The notes under the pieces: model-generated
Seen by the model: only the letters and a program-made list of their open reading frames with translations
Told to the model about the DNA's origin: nothing
Database searches by the model: none
Made by a program: the position numbers and the translations under genes
Assembly (NCBI GenBank): GCA_002633005.1
Contig: NMRA01000060.1
Location: 1 to 32,821, forward strand
Origin: Phoronis australis
Lineage: Eukaryota; Phoronida; Phoronidae
Direction of reading: 5' to 3'
DNA length: 32,821 nt
Shown here: piece after piece, positions 13,756 to 24,800 of the stretch
Position numbering within the stretch: the stretch's first letter is position 1
Layout of the letters: each line of letters begins with the position of its first letter

Positions 13756-14617
13756 AGATATAGCGTACATGTATGTCGTCTGTACATCGGAAATGGCTAT
13801 CATTTAAGAGGGAATTGCGACATTTTCTTTACTATAAACACCTACCCCTGGTAATCTTCAAGAAGTAAGTTTTAGTCAGATTAATTACTTTTCTGATACT
13901 CCTTAAAACGTAACAATAGAAAAGTGACTTAAACTATTCAGCAGAAGGCTCGCACCTTGGACCTATATTTATTTCAATGGTCCAGACACAGCAACAATCG
14001 TGTCTTCGCTATTGTTAGTCTTGAAGACTTTTTCATCAAAGATGACTTACATGTTTAGTACCTCAGAAAATCCCTCGGATAACACTCCACACGTCAAGTA
14101 TTTCGGGAAATATCGATATCTCAATGTGGCAAAATATAAAGTCTCTGAAAATGTACTCATGATGTTTAATCAAAAAAGTTTAGTTGCCGACAAAAACACT
14201 CATAAACCAAATGTCACTTGTCTTCATTAAATACATATTTTAGTAACCAAAAATGCCTTGTTGAATAACTCAGTAGCACTTGCAATGTGATTTGTCAGTG
14301 AACTTGTGCTTTCTGATTTGAGTGCATTCACAAGTTGTTATATAATTTCATTGTGTACCATGCTAAGAATGTCTAGATAGCAACTATTTGACCATACATG
14401 TATGTTCGATGAGGTTGAAGAGGGTCTGTTCTTTAATAACGCCAGAGCTAGAAGTGGCCGAGAAAACAATATAAACTTTCTTCCGATTCAAGTAAAAGTT
14501 TACCATCTGTAGCATTGCGGAAGAAGGAAAATAAATACTAAATCCTATAACAGATGGGCCCAACCATGAGGCCTGCGCACGTCTGATGCACCGCAAATGA
14601 CATCAGACCACCTGCAC

Positions 14618-14653
14618 TGTTTTTTTTTTTGTTTTTTTTTAGTTTTTTTTTTA
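14618..14653. repeat. T-rich low-complexity tract
   Basis: Three runs of about ten T are separated by G and AG. It may be the poly-A end (minus strand) of an old retroposed sequence, but no body of such an element is recognisable beside it. Confidence 0.7.
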
Positions 14654-14852
14654 TCACAGAATATCCCTGTACAGGCGAAATAATGAATATTCTGGGTAAC
14701 TATACTGAGAAATTCAGCTATCCGGAATATGGGCCTAAGACATAAAAGGAAATGGTTATAATTAAGTGGAGTCTAAATTATGTGTTGAGAAAATTGACCG
14801 TATTTACAGTATCAGTGTAGAAGTAATGATCAGTTGCACTGCATTATACATA

Positions 14853-15014
14853 TAGATTATTACATGGCGAAGTCGTTATCCCCCGTTATCTAGAGCCCGA
14901 GTGGATTTTGGAGAATTATCGCCCGAGGGGCGTTAGCCCCGAGGGTGATAATTCTCCAAAATCCACGAGGGCTCTAGATAAGGGGGATAACGGCTGAGAA
15001 CATGTAATAATCTA
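14853..15014. mobile_element. 162-bp foldback element, near-complete palindrome
   Basis: The arms of about 79 bases are inverted copies around the centre GTTA at about 14932. Both ends are TAGATTATTACATG, exact. Within the arms, CGTTATCCCCC, TTATCTAGAGCCC and GTGGATTTTGGAGAATTATC are shared, with scattered mismatches. No open frame exists inside. It could be a MITE or a foldback transposon. Confidence 0.75.
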
Positions 15015-15175
15015 TTTATACCACATACTAAACGAGAAACATTGCAATGAATCGATTTACCTTTTCTGACTCTCCACGGCTTTGTAACTACTTTCTATGT
15101 CAGAGGCCCGGGGTCGGAGGTCGTGACCTTTTAAGAAAAGCCGGGCTATTTTTGTCAAATAATGCTTTTACTCAA

Positions 15176-16075
15176 NNNNNNNNNNNNNNNNNNNNNNNNN
15201 NNNNNNNNNNNNNNNNNNNNNNNNNNNNNNNNNNNNNNNNNNNNNNNNNNNNNNNNNNNNNNNNNNNNNNNNNNNNNNNNNNNNNNNNNNNNNNNNNNNN
15301 NNNNNNNNNNNNNNNNNNNNNNNNNNNNNNNNNNNNNNNNNNNNNNNNNNNNNNNNNNNNNNNNNNNNNNNNNNNNNNNNNNNNNNNNNNNNNNNNNNNN
15401 NNNNNNNNNNNNNNNNNNNNNNNNNNNNNNNNNNNNNNNNNNNNNNNNNNNNNNNNNNNNNNNNNNNNNNNNNNNNNNNNNNNNNNNNNNNNNNNNNNNN
15501 NNNNNNNNNNNNNNNNNNNNNNNNNNNNNNNNNNNNNNNNNNNNNNNNNNNNNNNNNNNNNNNNNNNNNNNNNNNNNNNNNNNNNNNNNNNNNNNNNNNN
15601 NNNNNNNNNNNNNNNNNNNNNNNNNNNNNNNNNNNNNNNNNNNNNNNNNNNNNNNNNNNNNNNNNNNNNNNNNNNNNNNNNNNNNNNNNNNNNNNNNNNN
15701 NNNNNNNNNNNNNNNNNNNNNNNNNNNNNNNNNNNNNNNNNNNNNNNNNNNNNNNNNNNNNNNNNNNNNNNNNNNNNNNNNNNNNNNNNNNNNNNNNNNN
15801 NNNNNNNNNNNNNNNNNNNNNNNNNNNNNNNNNNNNNNNNNNNNNNNNNNNNNNNNNNNNNNNNNNNNNNNNNNNNNNNNNNNNNNNNNNNNNNNNNNNN
15901 NNNNNNNNNNNNNNNNNNNNNNNNNNNNNNNNNNNNNNNNNNNNNNNNNNNNNNNNNNNNNNNNNNNNNNNNNNNNNNNNNNNNNNNNNNNNNNNNNNNN
16001 NNNNNNNNNNNNNNNNNNNNNNNNNNNNNNNNNNNNNNNNNNNNNNNNNNNNNNNNNNNNNNNNNNNNNNNNNNN
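15176..16075. other. Assembly gap, 900 N
   Basis: The sequence is 900 consecutive N. Any open frame crossing it is meaningless. The round length suggests a scaffold gap with an estimated size. It lies between a foldback element and a GC-rich repeat, both of which hinder assembly. Confidence 0.99.
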
Positions 16076-16149
16076 GCGACGTGACGATAAAGCTCTTTGA
16101 AAAAGGCTACGCGTTCCGAGTATGAGTGTCGTGTCGGGATTTAGATCGC

Positions 16150-16312
16150 CAGGTAAGATTAACCGCCCAGGGCGGTTGACTGTCGTAATAAGCGCCCATG
16201 TTCGGTTAACCGCCCATCCCCTACTTTAGGTGGATTTTCGATTTAACCGCCCACTGCTCGGTTAACTGCCCTCCCCCAATTTTTTGGGTTCGCCAATTTA
16301 ACCGCCCAGGGC
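16150..16312. repeat. GC-rich GGTTAACCGCCC degenerate repeat
   Basis: The core TTAACCGCCCA or a one-base variant recurs at about 16158, 16206, 16244, 16262 and 16297, with spacers ending in runs of C or T. The first copy forms a near-perfect palindrome, AACCGCCC-A-GGGCGGTT. It adjoins the assembly gap, so the array may continue into it. Confidence 0.6.
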
Positions 16313-16329
16313 GTTAACCCAAACGATTA

Positions 16330-18354
16330 CGGTATATTAAAGTCTTGTGTATAAGGATCTCCCCGTGACGAATCTGTAACACTGCATACGGACGTTTCCA
16401 ACAACGGAATGTGTTCATTACATCTTATACAGAACGTCACCATGTTTTAAAATCTTATGGAATGGGATTTGCAATAAAAATTATTGAAAAGCAAGTAGCA
16501 TATAGATTGTTTGATGAAATATATTAAAGGAATAATAATAACGTCAAAACAACATGTCCCTAGTTACCACTGAGTTTCAAAGAGTTTGGTTGTAAATGTA
16601 ATTTTTTGTTGATCTTCTACATGTAACCTTTCTCAAAAATTCAATATTTCTGCAATTTCGAAATACAATATGGAGTTACATATACGTAATTTATTTTGAA
16701 AATGGAAAAATATAATAAAATACAATCGAAACAAAACACAAGACAAAGGTCTAGCTTATCATTACTGGACGCGTGGGGTTTAGGTTTCCGCCATTCCTTG
16801 CACCCGCGGTCGCTGCTCAGTGATACGCCGGTTGTAATAAATAGTAGGAGACCTTCAAGAACATCTCACAGGCAGTTAAACAAAAACTAAATAATGTAAA
16901 AACAACAAACGTACCAGTTAATAAATGAAAGTAAAGTAAACAGTTTTTAAAAAGGAAAAAAGAAGCAAATATTTCAGGAGCCAGTACCCGGTTGCGTGAA
17001 ACAGTCCCAAATAGGAACTCAGTAAAGGTCCCTAAATTTACTGCGTACTTGCGGGCATGTGAAAACACCGATTGTCCTATCTTATGCTGTTTGAGTACCA
17101 TTACTACGCCAAATTTTGGCTTTGATACAAATCGAGAGTGAAATCTAGATTGAATTCTCCAAATTATTAAAAATAATTAGGGATTTTTTCATGCAACTCC
17201 CCCAATTTCAGGGCTATGTCCCTAACTGTTTTGATTGAATTAAGGGCTCAGTTTCCAGTTATATTATTAGAAAAAATGTAATTATTCAAAGAAAAGCTCA
17301 AAATATAGATAAAATAATGGAAAACTATTACATCTGTGCCTTAAGAACGAAACAAATACAAAAAAGATTTAGGGAACTTAGTTGAGTACCTATGTGGGAC
17401 TGCTTTATGCAAGCGAACACAGAGGACCACATTCCTGCGGGGTTTCTTAATTAGCGTGAGCGGGTGAGAGTAATTTCGAGCAGCAATGTATGAGAGATTA
17501 AACAACATTTCAACCTCGCAGCCCGCAAGGGCGTACTAATTAACAGCGCACTGTTCTCATTCACGATCAAGATCTTATCTCGCAATACAACACATTTGTG
17601 GTCATCCGTAAACCACATGTTTTTTCACGAATGACAAAGCAAGAGACGCACGGAATTAACATTACGGAGCATGTGCTTGGCATGATGTATCAAACCTGTA
17701 TGTACCACAACCGGCAACATGTAATTAGTGAGAAAAGAATTGGAGAAAAAACGTGTCAATTTTGCAAACGGGAACTGAGGTCGCCAGAGCAAGAAAACAC
17801 CACAATCATGCGGAAGAACAAGTTCCAATCGTGACGTTATATACTCGGGTGTTCAATAGTCATCAGTTTGAGGATGACCAACGGAACAGGGAAACCGAAA
17901 GCGTTAACGAAGTAAACTTTCGTTGTCCATACATGTACCATGTATTAGTCGAAAATCTAAAGCCGCATTGGCGAACAGTAGATCACCAAATCGAACAGTG
18001 ACTGCAGCTAGACTGAAAACAAGTTAGAGTAATATGAGAAAAGAACCATAAGAACGCACTTTTGGTTCGTGAAGGAATATTGTCTACACCGATGAGATGA
18101 CATTTTATCACGTTACTCCCCTGAGGTGATTGGCACTCTTTTGCACAGGACGCCCTCTACGCAAGTAAACTGAAAGGCATAGGCGCTGCAAGTTAACGCC
18201 ACTATAATTAGAACTAATGAAAATGGAAATGAAAAGTAACCTCATGCCAAAAAGGTAAATTTGGTTTGGGTCTGTTGTTAGAAAATCGGGTCAGTGGTGA
18301 GGTATGCTTTTAGATGTTCACTTTAAAAAACAAAATCCACTCCAGACGAGCAAA
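16330..18354. other. Non-coding stretch, nothing firm
   Basis: No recognisable gene was found. Plus-strand frames at 17598-17834 and 17753-18001 overlap each other, match no known family and lack convincing splice signals. The right end lies just beyond the minus-strand RPTP stop and should hold that gene's 3' untranslated region; no AATAAA is seen on the minus strand between about 17900 and 18825. Confidence 0.5.
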
Positions 18355-18501
18355 ATGATGCGAGAGTTTTCGGGGTTTTTCCTCATCGTTTGGCAAATCA
18401 TGACGTTTCAAGTCTTGCTTTGGTTTTGTGCCTTGGTACAGCTTTTCTCAAAACACACGAAATCTTGGCTGCAATTTCAGTCGGTGAACGCAGGTGTCAA
18501 A
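18355..18501 (+). CDS. Signal-peptide-like ORF with a strong splice donor (doubtful first exon)
   Basis: From ATG at 18358 the frame reads MREFSGFFLIVWQIM, then FQVLLWFCALVQLF, a long hydrophobic stretch after a charged start, as in a signal peptide or membrane anchor. The frame meets TCAAA-gtaagt at 18502, a near-ideal donor. No downstream exon was found on this strand, where the RPTP gene occupies the other strand. It may be chance. Confidence 0.15.
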
Positions 18502-18824
18502 GTAAGTCCGGGAAATAACCAGAATCAATGTTGCTTTTTCGACCTCACTTTAAACTCAGAGCAAACTTTTCTCGCATGAATACATAAAAATGATTGCTAA
18601 GTGTTTTTTAGAACATAAATACAAATACGAGGATTTCGATATAACAGCTCTTAACCATCAAGGAGTATTGAAACTTAATCGTCTTCTTTAAGCTCATACA
18701 TTTGGAATAGCTAAATTGTACTGCAAACGTACATAAAGGTTAGAAGCATTTCTGTGAAGATCATAATAGCCGAATGCATGTGCCGCCTTCTCCTCTGTTC
18801 GCAACATGGTGTCACACTGATAAA

Positions 18825-18899
18825 TTACTGAAAATTGGCATATGTCTCGAACGTTTCCATGTACTGTTTCGCCAATCGATACAGAGCTGTATACTGCTC
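18825..18899 (-). CDS. RPTP exon M: last exon, D2 C-terminal helix and stop
   Basis: After acceptor ttttttcag, 24 codons and TAA encode [17 protein letters not shown] and a few more residues. The EQYxxxYxxA helix is the normal end of a PTP domain and joins exon L in phase 0, as exon F joins exon E in D1. The protein ends right after this helix, so there is no long C-terminal tail. Confidence 0.9.
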   Translation of the reverse strand, partial: EQYTALYRLAKQYMETFETYANFQ

Positions 18900-21800
18900 C
18901 TGAAAAAACAATCGTAAAAATTGAAATCGCATGTTTTTCTACATGTATGTTATGCTTATCTACAGTAGTTCAACAGTGGTAATTACTGTAGCTCTCCAGA
19001 AGTAATGGAATGGTACGTGATCTGCACAGGTGTGAATCTGCGATGTGGACTTGGGAAGCATAATGATACAAAGTACGTAATATTACACAAATGTGGATCG
19101 ATACCGGAAGGCCAATAAATCGTTACTGACCAGGTTGTATTTATGTTATCATGTGAGGCTTCGTTTCTCTGGACCCTAATTACGTTTCATCAATCTATAC
19201 ATGTAGTTTAAACCGAGCCGAGGAGATAGAGACCTAAGTTTCAAGCACAGTACCCCAGTGGCACTCGAACCCACGACTTTGAGCAAAGGAAGCTAACCCT
19301 TATCCCAATACGCCACCCTGTCTTTTCAATGTACTGCATTGCACTTATTGAATAACTGTATTATATTGGATTGCATTCCTATGTAATTTATTTATGTTAG
19401 ATCTCCTCAACATGTACCCGACCCCAGTGGATATTTTCAAGATGATAAGTAGTTAAGATGCATTCGAACACGTACCAGATTGCAGATGAACTGGGGTCTG
19501 TTATATCTGACATGGCGAACGCTCTGAAACACGTCGATCCCTTGCTCCACTTTGATTTTAGATGCGAGATATTCAAAGGAGCAAAATACGCCACTCTGTG
19601 TGAAGCCGTCTCTGTAAAATATAAAGATCGTAGAAATAACGTTTGTGATCAATTATCAAAAATATTCATTTTCGGCTTTGCATTGCAGAACCGTAATAAT
19701 ACATTCCGTAACAATGGGTTTCTGCGAAATGTACCCGGATTTCGATGGATGCAGACATGACCGAAATAATTTGCAGGGTTTCAGCGAAAACGACGGGGTA
19801 TTTGATCAAAAAGAGAAGTTGTGGAATTCGCAACGCCCGGGGGAGGTTTGAGTGATAGCATATCGGTAGAGATCGACCAGGGGAAGGCGAAGAAGGGAAG
19901 TGGGTGCAAAATGGATCGGACCTTGACAAAGTTGGTTATGTCTTGTTAAAAATCTGACTAGTCGTACATGTATTTCATGCATGGCTCATATACAATCTTA
20001 AGAACATTGCAGTCAACTTGACCGAAATTGATGCATCTGCACTCGGTTTTGGTTTCCATTCATGATACATTTGACCTCGGATTTCAACATCGTTTGTGTG
20101 AACGACGGTTACACACTTTCGTAATTATTGTATTTGGTCTGAAGGAGCAGAAAAGAAGGTTGAATCATACATGAGCCAAAGTGCCAAAAGTCGCACTTTC
20201 AATGACTTGCTACGAGCTCGAGTATCCTGGTAAATGCAAATGAATTGCCTGTAGAAAAACGTTTTTCCGTGTCTCTTGGTAAAATTGTAATGTATTATAC
20301 GTGATTAACTTACAAACACGTGACAACAACGGTTTTGTTCCCTGTCTTCTGTTGGTATCTTTCTACCATGTCCACCAAGTCAATCAGCGACGCCTGAACG
20401 TCCGGATGAGGCACGTGTTGGTTGACAGGCCACCCTTTTAACTCCATTTGTATAACCTGGTGTGGCTTTCCGGTAGCATCCTTGCAAATTACAATGTTTA
20501 CTATAGCATTTTAGATAATACGTTTACAACAAAAGTCACAAATGTTTGTCCTACCGGTTTGCATTGAAAGGGCGTCCGGTCGTCTAGGCAACTCTGACCT
20601 CACCAACAACCGTCTGCCAGAAATGAATAGCTAACTGCGATCGCCACCTGGGTTGGAAAACCATGATAAGTATTATACCACCATCACTACCTTGTTTGAC
20701 TGGTAGGTTGACACAAATATTCCGCATTGCCTCCGATTTCGCCAATACTGGGGTTTTCCGGGAGCTCTTTGGCAAGCGTCCATCTTAAACGTGTGGTCAA
20801 GAAATAACCTTAGGTGCTCATTTAGAAAAAATACTGAGGCTTTTTTCTGTCTTATATTGCCGATTACCTCATCCTCATTTAGTAGTTGCTGAACGTGTCT
20901 CAGAAGTTCATCACAAGTCAAGGGTTTCCAGCACTGGCTGGAGCATAAACAGACATTACGTCAGACGTTTTGTTTGAGTAGGCATGTGAAAATACGGTAG
21001 GGATTAATAAAGGATTAACTTGAACCAGTCTTCAGTCAATCGTCGCACCGAAAGCTATTAGCACCGGTCTGTAACAACCTGTACCCACCCACACACGGGG
21101 AAAAACGTGACAATCATTCACCTCATTTTATCAGCAACAGTTTCAGGTGGTGGAACACAGGAGGTAATGGCACGACAACATCTGCCGTATATCAATGACC
21201 ATCAGGGGCAGCGTTTCCCAACCACACTCAGGAAACAACTGCATAATCTTGCTGTAAAATGCAGTATGAAGCCTTACCTTCTGTCCTGTGTGAAGATCCA
21301 TAGTCGTGATCACAATATCACCATCACGTTCAGTTCGAGTGGCCAAGACTTCAACCCAAATTTGTCCGTATTGAGCAGTCCCGTTCTCCGGCCAGTAGCG
21401 CCTCCATGTCTGGAATGCAGGAAACTGGGAATGACATTTTCTCCACCTTTGATGCCACTGCATCATTTCCTTAATCTCTAACCCCATCGCTTAAGACCAT
21501 GAAATAAACAGGCAGATTGGAAGATTTTACAAATGAGGAATCCAGTGATGTCGTGTCCCCATGAGTCATAATCAGGTGGTTAGTGTAATGGGCCGGCTGT
21601 GTGGCCTAAACACGCGTGGTGTACCGCAAAAGGCATCAGGACCTTTTTTCATACCATTAAGTCGTAGTCTTCGTCTTCGCCATCCTCGTCGTCTTCATAG
21701 GTTTTGTGTTTCATATGAAATCCACATCAGCTATCAAGTCCGTTTCAACAGTGGTACCACCACCATTATTAAGAAGCCCGTCTTTGATCACTTTAACTAC

Positions 21801-24800
21801 TCTCCCGCTAACTAAAAAGACCGTTGCCATACATCGACATTGATTCTTCGGACTCAGTTACAAATGTTGCGATTAAAATGATTTTCAAAAACATTGGATT
21901 TGAGGTTTCATGGCACCAATACCCAAACACCATAGTTCAGGTGGCGCAGGCAAATGCATTAAACAATATTCAAAATTTTGCCAAACCCATTGCAGAGGTT
22001 TATTTTCCAGATGAATATAAAACATCACAGCTCATTATGTCGTATAACTTAGCGGAACTTCTGAAGCGAAAATAAACCTGCCTCATACTAAGTAACTTTC
22101 AAAAAACTGCGACTTTAAATTATGATATCATGCGAAGAAGAACAGAACACACATATAAACTCCATCTTCAATTTCTGACCTGCAAAAAGGATTGGCACGG
22201 TTTTCTAAGTCAATACTACTAATTTTATCAACCTCACTACTACCAATAGCGCAACTGTTGTACACCAAACGAATTTCTCCCAAGACACAATCTTATCTAA
22301 ACGCTTCATGTTTTTTCTGTCTTACCATAAATTCACGAAGTAAAATATCAGATTTGTAGAAAAAAAAAATTGTCAAGTTATACACAGTTGATAACTCATT
22401 TAGTCATTCCCCGTTACAACAGGAGTATGACAGCGATGTTTACTGCCACCTTTGGTCTTCTTGATTGTTCTTGATTGGGTGACACGCATCTCATTCTCCA
22501 ATCCAACAAATGGCATACAATGGCACCAGTCGCCTTGACGACTTAGAGTACGCATATGATTTCTCCTGTATAGCTCAGCAACGGCATGACATCCAACGTA
22601 AGACTCTGGCACTCTCAGATGCAGCCAAACAGGTTAACCTGCACAACAGCACCAAGAAAACCAAGACGATCTGCATAAAAGCAGGCTAAAAAACCAGCAT
22701 CTCAGTGTTAGAAGAGCTTGAAGATATCCAATCCTCCACCAGTCCATCAGCTATCTGGATAGTATGGTCAGCACTATAAGGGCGGAATAGAAGAAGACAT
22801 CAAAGCCCGTATTGAGAAACTGAAACCTATCTGGAAGTCCAGAACATGCTCCACAAAAAATTAAATCAAAATCAAAAGTCAAGCCCGACATGCTTTACGA
22901 CTCATCATCAACAAGGTCCAAGTGTTCACAAACAGATGTCTGCGTCAAATCATGCAAGTCAAGTGGCTTCGTGGAACAGAGCCCGACAGGAAGCCATGTT
23001 GATCCAGACTAAGAGGTGAAAGTGGAGGTAGATTAGTCAGACGCTACGAAAGCCCAGTGCAAATACAACCAAGCATGTCCTTAACTGGAACCCCAAATGG
23101 AGAAGGAAGTGAGACAGACCTGTGCAAAGTGGAGAACTGTGACATCTTGAAACCTTTCTAATGGCATGACATGGAACAAGAACCCATCAAAGGATACCAA
23201 AGGCGAACCTGATGGCAAGCAGTCACGGTGGCCCCATGAACATCAAGCTGTCCAGAGGCATAAGTCACCAAGGAAGTAAAAACATTAGACCAGTCGTCAT
23301 GAACAGTGACCATTCGAAGCAAATCACATCGTGGAAAACTGGAATATTTGCTGAAAGCGTGGCTAGAGATTGGTCTATTTTCAAATCAAGTCTGGCGTAA
23401 AACCTGGTGATTACGGGAACAAATGGGACATCTAGCGAACCAGCAGCGGAGTATTTATAGCATAAGGTCAAGGTCTAATACCCATAATTATGTAATCGGT
23501 GTTAATCGTCATGTTGTTTGAGATTATCTCCTCCTTTACAAGGTCATTTCTGAAACCAGGGGCGTTGCAGTAATTGTCAACACACCACCGTCATCATCAT
23601 TATCAACAAGGTTATTTTGTAACAGATCACTGTTGCGTCATGGTAGTCACGAAATGTTCGGCCTACATGCTTCGTTTTGCTTTGAAACTCATACTTATGA
23701 TACGTGTAAGATTCCGTGTAGGGTTTGGAAGTAGGACAAAGTACATGCCTATGGTTTGGAACACCGCAACCTTTGTCACGAAAGTGTGTATCCAAGTAAC
23801 CAAACAACTTACGTCGTCTGATTCGCTCCAGTCACTCAAACAGACGATTATGTGACAGTCGTAGTCAAACACCATACGCCAAAAGTCTGCTACTGTACTC
23901 GGCAGTGGAATTTGAGTGACCAAGAACGCATCTCGATGTCTGTAACTCTACAAAACACCTCGTTAAAGTAAACTTTTCACCCTTTAGAATAGATACGACA
24001 TGACAGCTGTTAGATCTAAAAATAATATGATATTACCGACTAATAATGTTATCAACAAAATACTCATTGAGTTGTATGAGTAAAACTTCAGTAGTTTACA
24101 GTAAATACAAGAATTTCTTGAACATAAAGGAATGTCAAAAATATTTTCGTCCACTTACATTGACAAAGACAGCGTTGATGTAGTCTGAACTTTTACCTTT
24201 GCTCCGAGACATGAGAACTGGTCTTGCGCGATTAGCTAGTAAATAAGACCTTATTGATTAGTGCTTGCTGCATGCAAAAGCCAATGATACAAAGAATGTT
24301 AACTCTATTACGTTGCTGTTACCAGTACATGGTGCGTGGACTTAGATTCCTCCCTATTCAGAATGGCACCTCATTTGTCCGTAAACTCCCATAACTAAAG
24401 CCAACAAATCTAAATGAAGTGACTTTATTAGGCGCATTGGAAGAACATTTACTTGGCAGCACGAGGCGGGATGCAATGTGACACAAAAATCGACACAGTC
24501 TTGCATATTATAAAACTCGGGCAGCACTCAGTTATCCAAAGCCTCAACATAAGTCACAAACAAATCATAGATGAAGACTGTTGACGGACTGAGAACATAC
24601 TTGGCAGTACATCTGAACGGCGATTTTTGGCTAAGTTCTCTGGTAACGAAGCCGTTGCACTCTCATCGGCAGGCAGTGAAGAGAACAGAAGCGTCAAAGT
24701 CTAGAAAAAAATTACAAATTTCTGTTAAACAAAATTTTCTGTACTACTTAATAACAGTTCAGAATCCATGGTATTCAAGAATGTTACGTCACTATTAAGT

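Noticed and set aside
15047-16100. Open frames of 345 and 312 codons
   Set aside because: They run through 900 N and are artefacts of the gap.
19458-19760. 100-codon plus-strand open frame that looks protein-like
   Set aside because: It is the reverse of exon L; the minus strand shows clear PTP motifs with splice sites.
21107-21481. 124-codon plus-strand open frame
   Set aside because: It is antisense to RPTP exon J, whose motif RRYWPE explains the conservation of open reading.
22400-22612. 70-codon minus-strand open frame
   Set aside because: It is antisense to the LINE reverse-transcriptase relic.
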